Origin: Gallionellales bacterium RIFCSPLOWO2_02_FULL_57_47
GTDB lineage: Bacteria > Pseudomonadota > Gammaproteobacteria > Burkholderiales > Gallionellaceae
Assembly: GCA_001801175.1 (NCBI GenBank)
Contig: MGWZ01000022.1
Coordinates: forward strand, 1-58,526
Length of the DNA: 58,526 bases
Direction: 5' to 3'
Shown here one piece after another: positions 33,857-43,881 of this stretch. The position numbers and the translations under genes were made by a program. A model generated the notes under the pieces. The model saw nothing but the letters and a program-made list of their open reading frames with translations. It did no database searches and was not told the DNA's origin. Numbering within the stretch: the stretch's first letter is position 1; the number at the start of each line of letters is the position of its first letter.

Positions 33857-36800
33857 ATGAATACGATCAAAAATATTTTACAGTTTATTTTGTGCCTTGC
33901 CGTCGTGTTGTCAGCCCCGCTGGGGTACGCGGAAGACATTGATATCTACTCCAGGCCACCGGATACAACGCCCAACCCCAACCTGAACCCGAACGTTCTG
34001 ATCGTCATTGACAACAGCGCCAACTGGGCTGCCGCTAACCAGCACTGGGAGGGCGGCATCAAACAGGGCGAATCCGAACTGAGGGCACTGCGCGAAATTA
34101 TTGGCACCTTAACTGAAAAAACCAATGTTGGCCTGATGATGTTTACCGAGGGGACAGGCTCCAACAAAAATGGCGGCTATGTTCGCTTCCATGTTCGTCC
34201 AATGAACGATGCCAACAAATTGGCACTGGCTGAATTGATCGGCAACCCGTCGGGCTGTACCGATGCCACGAACAGCGTGAGTGGCACACCGAATTGCATC
34301 CTCAAGAATTTCAACGGCTCGGAAAAGGTGGCCTCCGCCAAAACAGACTACAGCGCGGTGATGCTGGAGGTATTCAAATATTTCGGCGGCTATACTTGGC
34401 CCGATCATGCGCAGGACGATGTCGCCGCCTCATCTGTATATGGCTCGTCTGTCGAAAATTCTTCACAGTTCGGCACATTGCGTTATGCCGGCGATTTCGA
34501 TGCTGACGCTCTCGCCAAGTTTGATTCTGACGCCTACACCGACACGGACAAGACCAATTACAACTCTCCCCTGACTTCGGCAAACAGTTGCGCCAAGAAT
34601 TATGTCATTTTCATCGGCAACGGCTTCCCTGCGCAGGATTCGCCCTCTACCCTGCTTGGCCCCTCCAGCGGGTTGCCCGGCTATGGGGTGGGCGGCGATG
34701 TCACGCAATTGCCTTTGGCGAATTTGGCCAGTTCCACCACGACTCAAACCTTTACGCTTGCCACGCCTGCGTGCGGCACCTACCCGGGCGACAGTATGAC
34801 GGAGTCAACGGCCGCCTGTCAGGCAAAAGCCACCGATCTCGGCGCCACCGGCTTCCCGGCCTTGTACCCCGGCTATAGCAGCTACACCTGCGCTCCCGCC
34901 ACGACCTGTATCGGCGGCTCGACAGTAACTACAAGTGAAGCATTGCCAGCAGGTGCTGCCAGCCCCACTGTTTGTGGTGTCTATGCCACCGCAGCGTCAT
35001 GCCAGGCGGCGCTTCCGGCGCTTTACCCCAACTACACCTGGTATTCCTGCACCGCCGAGACTGACTGCACCTACACTGAAACCAATTCGCCGACTTTCAT
35101 CGGATCAACCGGGTGTATTGCAGCATCAAATGCGTCGTCTTGTGTCGTCTGGGCTCAAGCCAATTCAGCTTACAACACTCTATATTCCGGGTTTTCATGC
35201 GCTAATTCTGCCAATTGCTCTCCGAATGTGGGCGGCTCGAAGGTATGGGATCTCAGTGCAACATTTAAATTATTGCCCGGAAAAAGCTTCACGATGAACG
35301 GTATCACCCAAACGCAGATGGGCAGCGAGCCCGCATATAGCCAAACCATTACCGGCACCTACACCACGCTTGCCGCCACGCCAAACGGGACGTTCTCTGC
35401 ACCGGCTGACAACAAAATCAAATATTTTGACGAATGGGCGGGATTTCTCCACAGGACCGATACCAGTTCTGCACCAGGCCAGCAGAACATCAACACATTC
35501 ACGATAGATGTGTTCAAGGAACAGCAGGATATGGATCAGACCTCGCTGCTGATCAGTGCGGCTCAGGCGGGGGGCGGCAAGTATTTCAAGGCCAGCGATG
35601 AAGCCTCAATCATCAACGCGCTAAGCAGGATTTTTTCGGAAATCCAGTCGGTCAACAGCGTGTTTGCTTCTTCCAGTCTGCCGGTAAGCGTGAACACTCA
35701 GGGGACTTACCTCAATCAGGTATTCATGGGGATGTTCCGCCCGGAAGGTGCTGCGTCGCCGCGCTGGCCCGGCAACCTGAAGCAATACAAATTCAAGCTA
35801 TTCAATGGCGAGTTGCGCCTGTCCGACAAAAACGGAGATGAAGCGATCAGCACCACCACGGGTTTCGTTACACCTTGCGCCGCTAGTTTTTGGACTACGG
35901 ATACCGGCCAATATTGGAACTTCAGCACGGCGCAGGCCCTGGGCGATTGCACGGCGCAGACTTCCGCATTCCCTGTCGCAGGTTCGACCTCTATTTATTC
36001 TGATGCGCCCGACGGCGAAGTGGTGGAAAAAGGCGGCGCTGCGCAGCGTTTAAGAGGAGTCTATTCATCAGGCACCACGCCGGTTTTGGTTACCAGCTCG
36101 ACGAATTATAATGTTTGCGGCGTCGGACAAACGCCCTCAAATGCACAGTGCCGCAAACTGTTGACTTGCGATGGCTCTACCGCAACCTCTTGCGCCTCTC
36201 TTGCCAACTTCGATACTGACAATGCCAGCGTCGCCGCAGCATTGAGCACTGACCTGATCTGGTGGACCAGGGGGAAGGATGTTGACAACGAGAATGTCAA
36301 CCTTACTTCAGCTACTGCCACGCCTGCAAATTCTCCAATCACCGAAGAAATGCGCCCCTCGGTACATGGTGGTGTGGTGCACTCGCAACCCGCCGTAGTC
36401 GATTATGGGGGAACTACCGGAACGATCGCTTTTTATGGCGCCGACGATGGCGTGTACCATGCGGTGGATGGTGGGCAAGGCGACTCCGAGGGCCACGAAC
36501 TTTGGGGCTTTATCGCACCCGAGGGCTATAGCAAATTATATCGGCTGCGCGACAACGGCAACGATAGCGACAAAGATGGAATCACTTCTTCTCTGATCAA
36601 CTTCCCCAATGTCGCGGAGGAGATTACACCTGCACCCCTGCCAAAGGATTATTTCTTCGATGGATCCACCGGGGTCTATCAGAGATCCGGGACGGTCTGG
36701 ATTTACCCGAGTATGCGCCGGGGCGGTCGTGCAATATACGCATTTGATGTAAGCGATCCCACCAGCCCCGACATGAAATGGCGCAAGGGTTGTTTCACCA

Positions 36801-38074
36801 GCAACACAACCGACGACGCAATGTGCTCAACCGGCTGGGACAATATCGGACAAACCTGGTCCAGCCCTACTATTGCCTATCTCGACGGATATGTGGATGA
36901 AAGCTCAAATCCGAAACCTGTGTTGATCTTCGGCGGCGGTTATGACCAATGCGAGGACACCGACAGCCAGACCCGCTGCGCCGTCGTCAGCCCCGCCACC
37001 CGTAAAGGCGCGAATATCTGGTTCGTGGATGCGCATAGCGGCAATATTATTCGCACCTACCCGACCCATTACAGCGTTCCGGGCGACGTTGCGCTGCTGA
37101 AAAACACCAGCGGGTACGTGACTTACGTTTACGCATCGGACACTGGCGGCAATGTCTATCGCATCAATGTCAGCTCCACTGATGGGACATCGTTTCCTTC
37201 ATGGAGCGCTAATGGTTCAGCGTCCGATATCATCATCGCCAGCCTGAGTGAAGAGTACCACGCGCGCAAGTTCCTTAATGGCCCGTCGGTTGTTCCATCG
37301 TCGGGATTCAACGCGGTGCTGCTCGGTTCGGGCGATCGTGAGCATCCTCTGGCGAAAAATTATGGCTGCGGCAACTATTCGGCGATACAGGGTAACTATG
37401 TCACCAACCAGTTCTATATGCTGATGGATAAGCCGACTGGCTACCCCATCCCGACGTTGACGCCCAGCTCGCTGGTCGATGTCACGTCCGGCACCACCAC
37501 GATTGCAACCGTGTCGGGCGAGACCACGATCTACAATACCTTGTCAGTGCTGCCGAGCTCGACCAAGGGATGGCGGTTCAACTTTGGCAAATGCGAGCAG
37601 ACGGTCAACGAGGCGCTTACCATTGCCGGTGTCACGTATTTCGGCACCAATGCCCCCACCGCTAGCAGCGGCACCTCCTGCACGGCGAATCTGGGGCTTG
37701 CGTATGGATATGCAGTGGACTATCTGACCGCCAATCCAATCCCTTCATCAACAACACTGGCAGAAGCATTGGCAGCGGCAACAACAAACGGAAGCGGTGA
37801 GGGACCAGGGCCTGGAGTCGGGCTTGTAGGTAACATTGTAAATGGAGTGATAGCCGGAGCCGAAGGTGGTTCGCGTAATTCCGTATATATCGGGGGCGGA
37901 ATGCCGCCGTCACCGGTAGGGGGAGTGGTGGATGTAGAGGGTACCAAGTATCCGTTCTGCATCGGCTGCATTGATACGAGCGCGGCTAATTCATCGGCAT
38001 TACAGGGTAGCAAGATTACCATTAATCCAACCGGAAGAAGATTTAGATCTTTTTGGTATATTGAAAACGATTGA
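33857..38074 (+). CDS. pilY1: Type IV pilus tip protein PilY1
   Basis: The ATG at 33857, preceded by CGGAGG, encodes 1405 residues. A signal peptide ends near PLGYA. A von Willebrand A-like domain starts NVLIVIDNSANW (its metal site departs from DxSxS) and resumes at FDEWAGFLHRTD and AAQAGGGKYFKASDEASI (to about residue 610). The C-terminal beta-propeller (about 820-1400) has GADDGVYHAVDGG and a calcium-type loop DNGNDSDKDGI. PilY1 proteins cap the pilus and act in adhesion and mechanosensing. Residues ~304-455 are an unusual insert within the A domain: three Cys-rich units of similar pattern. An in-frame upstream start (33812) would lack a signal peptide. Confidence 0.92.
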   Translation: MNTIKNILQFILCLAVVLSAPLGYAEDIDIYSRPPDTTPNPNLNPNVLIVIDNSANWAAANQHWEGGIKQGESELRALREIIGTLTEKTNVGLMMFTEGTGSNKNGGYVRFHVRPMNDANKLALAELIGNPSGCTDATNSVSGTPNCILKNFNGSEKVASAKTDYSAVMLEVFKYFGGYTWPDHAQDDVAASSVYGSSVENSSQFGTLRYAGDFDADALAKFDSDAYTDTDKTNYNSPLTSANSCAKNYVIFIGNGFPAQDSPSTLLGPSSGLPGYGVGGDVTQLPLANLASSTTTQTFTLATPACGTYPGDSMTESTAACQAKATDLGATGFPALYPGYSSYTCAPATTCIGGSTVTTSEALPAGAASPTVCGVYATAASCQAALPALYPNYTWYSCTAETDCTYTETNSPTFIGSTGCIAASNASSCVVWAQANSAYNTLYSGFSCANSANCSPNVGGSKVWDLSATFKLLPGKSFTMNGITQTQMGSEPAYSQTITGTYTTLAATPNGTFSAPADNKIKYFDEWAGFLHRTDTSSAPGQQNINTFTIDVFKEQQDMDQTSLLISAAQAGGGKYFKASDEASIINALSRIFSEIQSVNSVFASSSLPVSVNTQGTYLNQVFMGMFRPEGAASPRWPGNLKQYKFKLFNGELRLSDKNGDEAISTTTGFVTPCAASFWTTDTGQYWNFSTAQALGDCTAQTSAFPVAGSTSIYSDAPDGEVVEKGGAAQRLRGVYSSGTTPVLVTSSTNYNVCGVGQTPSNAQCRKLLTCDGSTATSCASLANFDTDNASVAAALSTDLIWWTRGKDVDNENVNLTSATATPANSPITEEMRPSVHGGVVHSQPAVVDYGGTTGTIAFYGADDGVYHAVDGGQGDSEGHELWGFIAPEGYSKLYRLRDNGNDSDKDGITSSLINFPNVAEEITPAPLPKDYFFDGSTGVYQRSGTVWIYPSMRRGGRAIYAFDVSDPTSPDMKWRKGCFTSNTTDDAMCSTGWDNIGQTWSSPTIAYLDGYVDESSNPKPVLIFGGGYDQCEDTDSQTRCAVVSPATRKGANIWFVDAHSGNIIRTYPTHYSVPGDVALLKNTSGYVTYVYASDTGGNVYRINVSSTDGTSFPSWSANGSASDIIIASLSEEYHARKFLNGPSVVPSSGFNAVLLGSGDREHPLAKNYGCGNYSAIQGNYVTNQFYMLMDKPTGYPIPTLTPSSLVDVTSGTTTIATVSGETTIYNTLSVLPSSTKGWRFNFGKCEQTVNEALTIAGVTYFGTNAPTASSGTSCTANLGLAYGYAVDYLTANPIPSSTTLAEALAAATTNGSGEGPGPGVGLVGNIVNGVIAGAEGGSRNSVYIGGGMPPSPVGGVVDVEGTKYPFCIGCIDTSAANSSALQGSKITINPTGRRFRSFWYIEND
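34770..35220 (+). repeat. Three Cys-rich repeats encoded in pilY1
   Basis: Three units of about 35-50 residues share the pattern C...C...LYPxYxxYxC-x4-C: unit one ends YPGYSSYTCAPATTC, unit two YPNYTWYSCTAETDC, unit three YSGFSCANSANC. They encode residues ~304-455, within the A domain. Confidence 0.75.
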
Positions 38075-38086
38075 TTTCGCTGCATT

Positions 38087-38117
38087 CATCTTTCCCGCGT
38101 AACGCGCGGGAAAGATG
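38087..38117. terminator. Hairpin after pilY1
   Basis: CATCTTTCCCGCG-TAA-CGCGCGGGAAAGATG is a strong stem 12 bases after the pilY1 stop. It lacks a T tract, so it may be a repeat or a weak terminator. Confidence 0.5.
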
Positions 38118-38194
38118 TGCTGAGAGGTTCTGTCCAGACAAAAGGCAAAATATGGCCTGCACAAACTGTGTAAATACACAGCGGATGCCGGAAT

Positions 38195-38232
38195 ACAAAG
38201 CGCCTCACTTTGGTGGGGCGTTTTGTATTTGG
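38195..38232. terminator. Terminator-like hairpin downstream of pilY1
   Basis: AATACAAAGCGCCTCAC and GTGGGGCGTTTTGTATT pair around TTTG, giving a GC stem flanked by A and T tracts. The symmetry suits termination from either direction; it is the best terminator for the pilus operon. Between 38233 and 38430 I see no gene or clear signal. Confidence 0.7.
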
Positions 38233-38429
38233 ATTCAGACGCGCCAAGTGAATACCTCCGAGCAGCCTGGTGCCTGAGGGATGCATCCGGGATATTGGCT
38301 ACCCTTTTGAAGTTTACGCCAGTACTGAAAAACTCAACCCGGATCGCGCACCGTCGATTTTCAGTATGAGTAATCGCTCATTTACCAGGATGCATGATTG
38401 CAGCCTGCAATCCGTTTCTAAACCATTGC

Positions 38430-38466
38430 CAATTAAAATGCCTTGCCAATGTTAATTGGCAAGGCA
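38430..38466 (-). terminator. Terminator of the tkt-gap-pgk-pyk-fba operon
   Basis: On the reverse strand ATGCCTTGCCAAT-TAAC-ATTGGCAAGGCAT is a perfect 13-base-pair stem followed by TTTAATTGG. It lies about 80 bases after the fba stop. Confidence 0.8.
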
Positions 38467-38546
38467 TTGATGCAGATCAGACTGTAAAGTTTACGCAGTC
38501 TGCGCAAGCCGCTTTTAATTTACCGTTACCGCCGTTACGTTCTGTT

Positions 38547-39611
38547 TTATTTTACGATCGCCTTCAATTCACCCTTGGCATAGCGGTTCGCCATTGCGTC
38601 CAGCGAAATTGGCTTGATCTTGCCTGCCTGGCCGGCGGAGCCGAAAGCTTCGTAGCGCGCCTTGCAGATTTCCTTCATCGCCTTGGTCGTGGCGGCGAGG
38701 AACTTGCGCGGGTCGAAGTCCTTGGGATTCTGCGCGAGGTAGCGGCGGGTCGCGCCGGTAGAGGCCATGCGCAGATCGGTGTCGATGTTGACCTTGCGCA
38801 CGCCATGCCTGATGCCCTCGACGATCTCTTCCACCGGCACGCCGTAAGTTTGCCCCATTTGGCCGCCGAATTCGTTGATGATCTTCAGCCATTCCTGCGG
38901 CACCGAAGAGGAACCATGCATCACCAGATGCGTATTGGGAATGCGCGCGTGAATTTCCTTGATGCGGCTGATTGCCAGCGTATCGCCGGTCGGCGGGCGG
39001 GTGAATTTGTAGGCGCCGTGCGAGGTGCCGATCGCGATCGCCAATGCGTCCACGCCGGTGGCCTTGACGAACTGCGCGGCTTCTTCAGGGTCAGTCAGCA
39101 ACTGGTCGTGGCTCAGCACGCCTTCCGCGCCGTGGCCGTCTTCCTTTTCACCCATGCCGCTTTCCAGCGAGCCCAGGCAGCCCAGCTCGCCTTCGACGGA
39201 GACGCCCACCGCGTGCGACATCTCCACCACGCGACGGGTGACGTCCACGTTGTATTCGAACGAGGAGGGCGTTTTCGCATCTTCTTTCAGCGAGCCGTCC
39301 ATCATCACGCTGGAGAAGCCGCTGCGGATGGCGTTGATGCATACCGCCGGTGATGCGCCGTGATCCTGGTGCATCACGACCGGAATATGAGGATAGGCTT
39401 CCACGGCGGCTTCGATCAGGTGGCGCAAAAACGCCTCACCGGCATATTTGCGCGCTCCGGCGGAGCCTTGCATGATCACCGGGCTGTTGGTTTCATCCGC
39501 CGCTTCCATGATCGCCTTGACTTGTTCCATGTTGTTTACGTTGAACGCGGGCAAGCCGTAGCCGTTTTCCGCAGCATGGTCGAGTAGTTGACGCAGAGAT
39601 ACGAGTGCCAT
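38547..39611 (-). CDS. fba: Fructose-bisphosphate aldolase class II
   Basis: This 354-residue zinc aldolase joins glyceraldehyde 3-phosphate and dihydroxyacetone phosphate. The zinc His motif is in [13 protein letters not shown], and the blocks [18 protein letters not shown] and [12 protein letters not shown] are typical of the CbbA-type class II form found in autotrophs and many betaproteobacteria. It is the last gene of a reverse-strand group tkt-gap-pgk-pyk-fba. The 297-bp gap from pyk carries a MITE-like element and a heptamer array, so its expression may be partly uncoupled. The ATG at 39611 has an AGGAGGAAA ribosome binding site. Confidence 0.96.
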   Translation of the reverse strand: MALVSLRQLLDHAAENGYGLPAFNVNNMEQVKAIMEAADETNSPVIMQGSAGARKYAGEAFLRHLIEAAVEAYPHIPVVMHQDHGASPAVCINAIRSGFSSVMMDGSLKEDAKTPSSFEYNVDVTRRVVEMSHAVGVSVEGELGCLGSLESGMGEKEDGHGAEGVLSHDQLLTDPEEAAQFVKATGVDALAIAIGTSHGAYKFTRPPTGDTLAISRIKEIHARIPNTHLVMHGSSSVPQEWLKIINEFGGQMGQTYGVPVEEIVEGIRHGVRKVNIDTDLRMASTGATRRYLAQNPKDFDPRKFLAATTKAMKEICKARYEAFGSAGQAGKIKPISLDAMANRYAKGELKAIVK

Positions 39612-39646
39612 TTTCTTTTCCTCCTAGCTAAATTAAAAATTATTTG

Positions 39647-39811
39647 TTAAGGAAACGCAGATTTATTCACTCAATCCGTCATTGCGAGCGAAGCGTGGCA
39701 ATCCAGTTGTTTGATATCAAACGAACTTCTGGATTGCCACGTCGCTACCTGCCGCGCTACGCTCGCAGCTAAAGGCTTTTCGCAATGACGATTTAATCTG
39801 CGTTTCCTTAA
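39647..39811. mobile_element. 165-bp MITE-like element between pyk and fba
   Basis: TTAAGGAAACGCAGATT (39647-39663) and AATCTGCGTTTCCTTAA (39795-39811) are perfect 17-base inverted ends. Inside, TCATTGCGAGCGAAGCG and CAATCCAG are mirrored by CTGGATTG and CGCAATGA, so the whole element can fold. No coding capacity. Confidence 0.82.
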
Positions 39812-39821
39812 GGAATTAGAA

Positions 39822-39904
39822 GTTAGTCGCTAGACGTTAGTTATAACAAAACCCGCGCAGCGAACAACGCCAACTAACGGCTAACGACTAAAAACTAACA
39901 ACTG
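39822..39904. repeat. Inverted heptamer array between pyk and fba
   Basis: The left array reads GTTAGTC-GCTAGAC-GTTAGTT and the right array CTAACGG-CTAACGA-CTAAAAA-CTAACAA. Both have a seven-base period and pair across a spacer. It abuts the 165-bp element. Confidence 0.75.
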
Positions 39905-39908
39905 ATTC

Positions 39909-41348
39909 TCAACTCCTGTGATGATCGCCGACGCGCATGATCTTCATCGTGTTGGTGTGCCCGGCTTTGCCTGTCGCCTCGCCTATCGTCATCACCACCA
40001 TGTCGCTTCCCTCAACCAGCCCCAGTTCCAGGAGCGTTGCCTCAATTTGCTGCCATTCTTCCGACTGGCCTCTTGATTTGGAATGGAACTCTATGGGATG
40101 CACGCCGCTGAACAAAGTCACCTTGCTCAGGGTTTCCGGCAACGGTGTCAGCGCGAATATCGGCACGCCGACACTGACGCGCGACATCCACAACGGCGTC
40201 GAACCGGACTGGGTTAACGCCACGATGGCTTTCACCCTGAAATGCGAGGCGGCAAACAGCGCGGACATCGCAATGGACTGATCAATTCGGGTGAACTTGT
40301 GCGCAGTGTCGCGAAAATCAATCGCCCGCTCTTCATCCTCGCGTTCCGCGCTCAGGCAAATGCGCGCCATTGCCTCGATGGTTTCCACCGGATAGTCGCC
40401 CACCGCGGTTTCCGCCGATAACATGACCGCATCGGTGCCATCCAGCACGGCATTGGCAACATCGGATACTTCTGCGCGGGTTGGGATCGGGTTGGTGATC
40501 ATCGATTCCATCATTTGGGTCGCGGTAATCACCAGGCGATTTTTCGCGCGCGCCATTTTAATCATGCGTTTCTGCAATCCGGGCACGGTGGCATCGCCGA
40601 CTTCCACGCTCAAATCGCCGCGCGCCACCATGATGGCATCCGACGCATCGATGATGTCGCTCAATGCCGGAATTGCCTCGGCACGCTCGATCTTTGCCAT
40701 CAGCAGGCTCCTGCCACCCGCCGCGTTCATCAGCTCGCGTGCCAGGCGCATATCGTCGCCACTGCGCGGAAAAGATACCGCCAGATAGTCAGCCTTGATC
40801 AGCGCGGCAGTCTTGATGTCTTCCTTGTCCTTGTCGGTCAGTGCGGGTGCCGTCAGACCGCCGCCTTTGCGGTTGATGCCCTTGTTGTTGGACAACACGC
40901 CGCCACGCACCACTTTGCAGATGATTTGCGAGCCTTTTACCCCGGTGACATGAAATTCCAGCATGCCATCGTTGAGCAACAATACCGTGCCCACGCTGAC
41001 ATCGTTGGGCAACTCCTTGTAATCCAGGCCGACGCGAAGCTGATTGCCCAGCCCGTCCAGCGCCGCATCAAGAATGAAGGTGTCGCCGCTGTTCAATACG
41101 ATCTTGTCATTCTCGAATTTCCGCACGCGAATTTTCGGGCCTTGCAGGTCGGCCAGAATGCCCACCGTGCGGCCGCATGCCTTGGCCGCAGCGCGCACAG
41201 TTTCGGCGCGTTTCACATGGTCCTGCGCGGAGCCGTGCGAGAAATTCATGCGCACCAGATCTACACCGGCACGAATCATCTGTTCCAGCACCCTTTGATC
41301 GCTGGAGGCAGGACCCAGTGTTGCAACTATTTTGGTTCTACGCAGCAT
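39909..41348 (-). CDS. pyk: Pyruvate kinase
   Basis: The 479-residue enzyme makes pyruvate and ATP from phosphoenolpyruvate. Conserved blocks are RRTKIVATLGPAS, VRMNFSHGS, the ADP region LADLQGPKIRV, the active-site MVARGDLSVEVG and ATQMMESM, and DGTDAVMLSAETAVGDYP. The length is normal for the bacterial form. In a glycolysis/Calvin gene group pyk would draw carbon from the cycle toward the TCA pathway. The gap from pgk is 68 bp and is almost entirely a heptamer array. An AAGGAACAC ribosome binding site is adjacent to the start. Confidence 0.96.
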   Translation of the reverse strand: MLRRTKIVATLGPASSDQRVLEQMIRAGVDLVRMNFSHGSAQDHVKRAETVRAAAKACGRTVGILADLQGPKIRVRKFENDKIVLNSGDTFILDAALDGLGNQLRVGLDYKELPNDVSVGTVLLLNDGMLEFHVTGVKGSQIICKVVRGGVLSNNKGINRKGGGLTAPALTDKDKEDIKTAALIKADYLAVSFPRSGDDMRLARELMNAAGGRSLLMAKIERAEAIPALSDIIDASDAIMVARGDLSVEVGDATVPGLQKRMIKMARAKNRLVITATQMMESMITNPIPTRAEVSDVANAVLDGTDAVMLSAETAVGDYPVETIEAMARICLSAEREDEERAIDFRDTAHKFTRIDQSIAMSALFAASHFRVKAIVALTQSGSTPLWMSRVSVGVPIFALTPLPETLSKVTLFSGVHPIEFHSKSRGQSEEWQQIEATLLELGLVEGSDMVVMTIGEATGKAGHTNTMKIMRVGDHHRS

Positions 41349-41364
41349 GTGTTCCTTATCTATT

Positions 41365-41430
41365 GAGCTTGTAGCTTGTAGCTTGTAGCAAAGCTGGTTT
41401 GGCTACCGGCTACCAGCTATTGACCAGCTC
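41365..41430. repeat. Inverted heptamer array between pgk and pyk
   Basis: The left side is AGCTT-GTAGCTT-GTAGCTT-GTAGC and the right side GGCTACC-GGCTACC-AGCTATT. The two seven-base-period arrays pair. The last three codons and stop of pgk lie inside the right array. Confidence 0.78.
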
Positions 41431-42613
41431 GTTGTTCCAGAATTTCCACGGCAGGCAATTTTTTACCTTCGAGAAATTCCAGAAACGCCCCGCCGGCTGT
41501 GGAGATGTATGACACTTTGTCATAGATGCCGTACTTCTGGATTGCAGCGATGGTGTCGCCGCCGCCCGCCAGCGTGAAGGCCTGGGTCTCGGCAATCGCC
41601 ATCGCGATTGCTTTGGTCCCCGCGCCGAATTGATCGAACTCGAACACTCCGACCGGCCCGTTCCAGACGACTGTGCCGGCCTTCATGATGATGTCGGCCA
41701 GTTCCTGTGCGGACTGCGGGCCGATGTCGAATATCATTTCGTCGTCGGCTACATCCCTGGCGTCTTTCAGGATAGCCGGAGTGTTTTCATTGCCCGCCAC
41801 AAAAGGAGATTCCTTGCCGACCACAACATCCCTGGCAATGGGAATGCTTGCGCCGCGCGCGGACATTTTCTCAAGTAAAGCCTGTGCGGTTGGAACCAGA
41901 TCGTCTTCGCACAGCGATTTGCCGACCGGATGGCCGGTGGCCTTGAGGAAGGTGTTGGCGATGCCGCCGCCGACTACCATTTGATCCACTTTTTCCGACA
42001 GGCTTTCCAGCACGGTCAGTTTGGTGGAAACCTTGGAGCCACCGACGATGGCGACCATCGGCCGTGCAGGGTTGAGCAGGGCTTTGGTCAATGCCTCCAA
42101 CTCTTCGGTCAGCAAAATGCCGGCCGCCGCGACCGGCGCAAACTTCGCCACGCCGTGCGTCGAGGCTTCCGCGCGGTGTGCCGTACCGAATGCGTCCATC
42201 ACAAACACGTCGCACAGCGCGGCATATTTTCTGGAGGTTTCTTCCAGGCTCTTTTTCTCGCCTTTGTTGAAGCGGCAGTTTTCCAGCAGCACCAGCTCGC
42301 CTTCGGCAACATTGAACCCTCCGTCCACCCAATCACTGACCAGGCGCACGGGTTTGCCAAGTTTGTTGGCGATAACGTGGGCAACCGGCTTGAGCGAATT
42401 ATCTTCGGAATAAACGCCTTCTTCGGGGCGGCCCAGATGGGAAGTCACCATCACGCGCGCTCCGGCATTCAGTGCGAAATTTATCGTCGCCATTGAAGCG
42501 GTGATGCGCGCATCGGATGTCACCTTGCCATCCTTGACAGGCACATTGAGGTCGGAACGGATCAGGACGCGCTTGCCCTTGAGATCCAGATCGGTCATTT
42601 TGATAACGGACAT
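41417..42613 (-). CDS. pgk: Phosphoglycerate kinase
   Basis: The 398-residue enzyme transfers phosphate between 1,3-bisphosphoglycerate and ADP. Motifs are [46 protein letters not shown] and [16 protein letters not shown], with GGGDTIAAI near the end. The ATG at 42613 ([13 protein letters not shown]) is preceded by AGGAGAGA; an in-frame extension to 42688 is encoded by a heptamer array and is rejected. It lies between gap and pyk. The last residues (RAGQ) fall in the array between pgk and pyk, so the natural C terminus may have been altered. Confidence 0.96.
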   Translation of the reverse strand: MSVIKMTDLDLKGKRVLIRSDLNVPVKDGKVTSDARITASMATINFALNAGARVMVTSHLGRPEEGVYSEDNSLKPVAHVIANKLGKPVRLVSDWVDGGFNVAEGELVLLENCRFNKGEKKSLEETSRKYAALCDVFVMDAFGTAHRAEASTHGVAKFAPVAAAGILLTEELEALTKALLNPARPMVAIVGGSKVSTKLTVLESLSEKVDQMVVGGGIANTFLKATGHPVGKSLCEDDLVPTAQALLEKMSARGASIPIARDVVVGKESPFVAGNENTPAILKDARDVADDEMIFDIGPQSAQELADIIMKAGTVVWNGPVGVFEFDQFGAGTKAIAMAIAETQAFTLAGGGDTIAAIQKYGIYDKVSYISTAGGAFLEFLEGKKLPAVEILEQRAGQ

Positions 42614-42630
42614 ATTTTCTCTCCTGAATG

Positions 42631-42732
42631 GAGCTGGTAGCTGGTAGCCTGTAGCGAGTAGCAGTAAGGTGCGCGCTTCGCGCGGCATCTAAAGCTACAA
42701 GCCACCGGCTACCAGCTACCAGCTACCAGCTT
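42631..42732. repeat. Inverted heptamer array between gap and pgk
   Basis: The left array reads GAGCTGG-TAGCTGG-TAGCCTG-TAGCGAG-TAGC; the right array reads GGCTACC-AGCTACC-AGCTACC-AGC. Between them is the stem GCGCGCTTCGCGCGG. All copies have a seven-base period. Confidence 0.82.
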
Positions 42733-42734
42733 CT

Positions 42735-43881
<1,147 letters not shown>

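Noticed and set aside
38394-39353. 319-codon plus-strand frame over fba
   Set aside because: It is antisense to the clear class II aldolase; its first part runs through a terminator hairpin.
42614-42688. N-terminal extension of pgk
   Set aside because: The 25 extra codons are read from a heptamer array and precede the AGGAGAGA ribosome binding site of the normal start.
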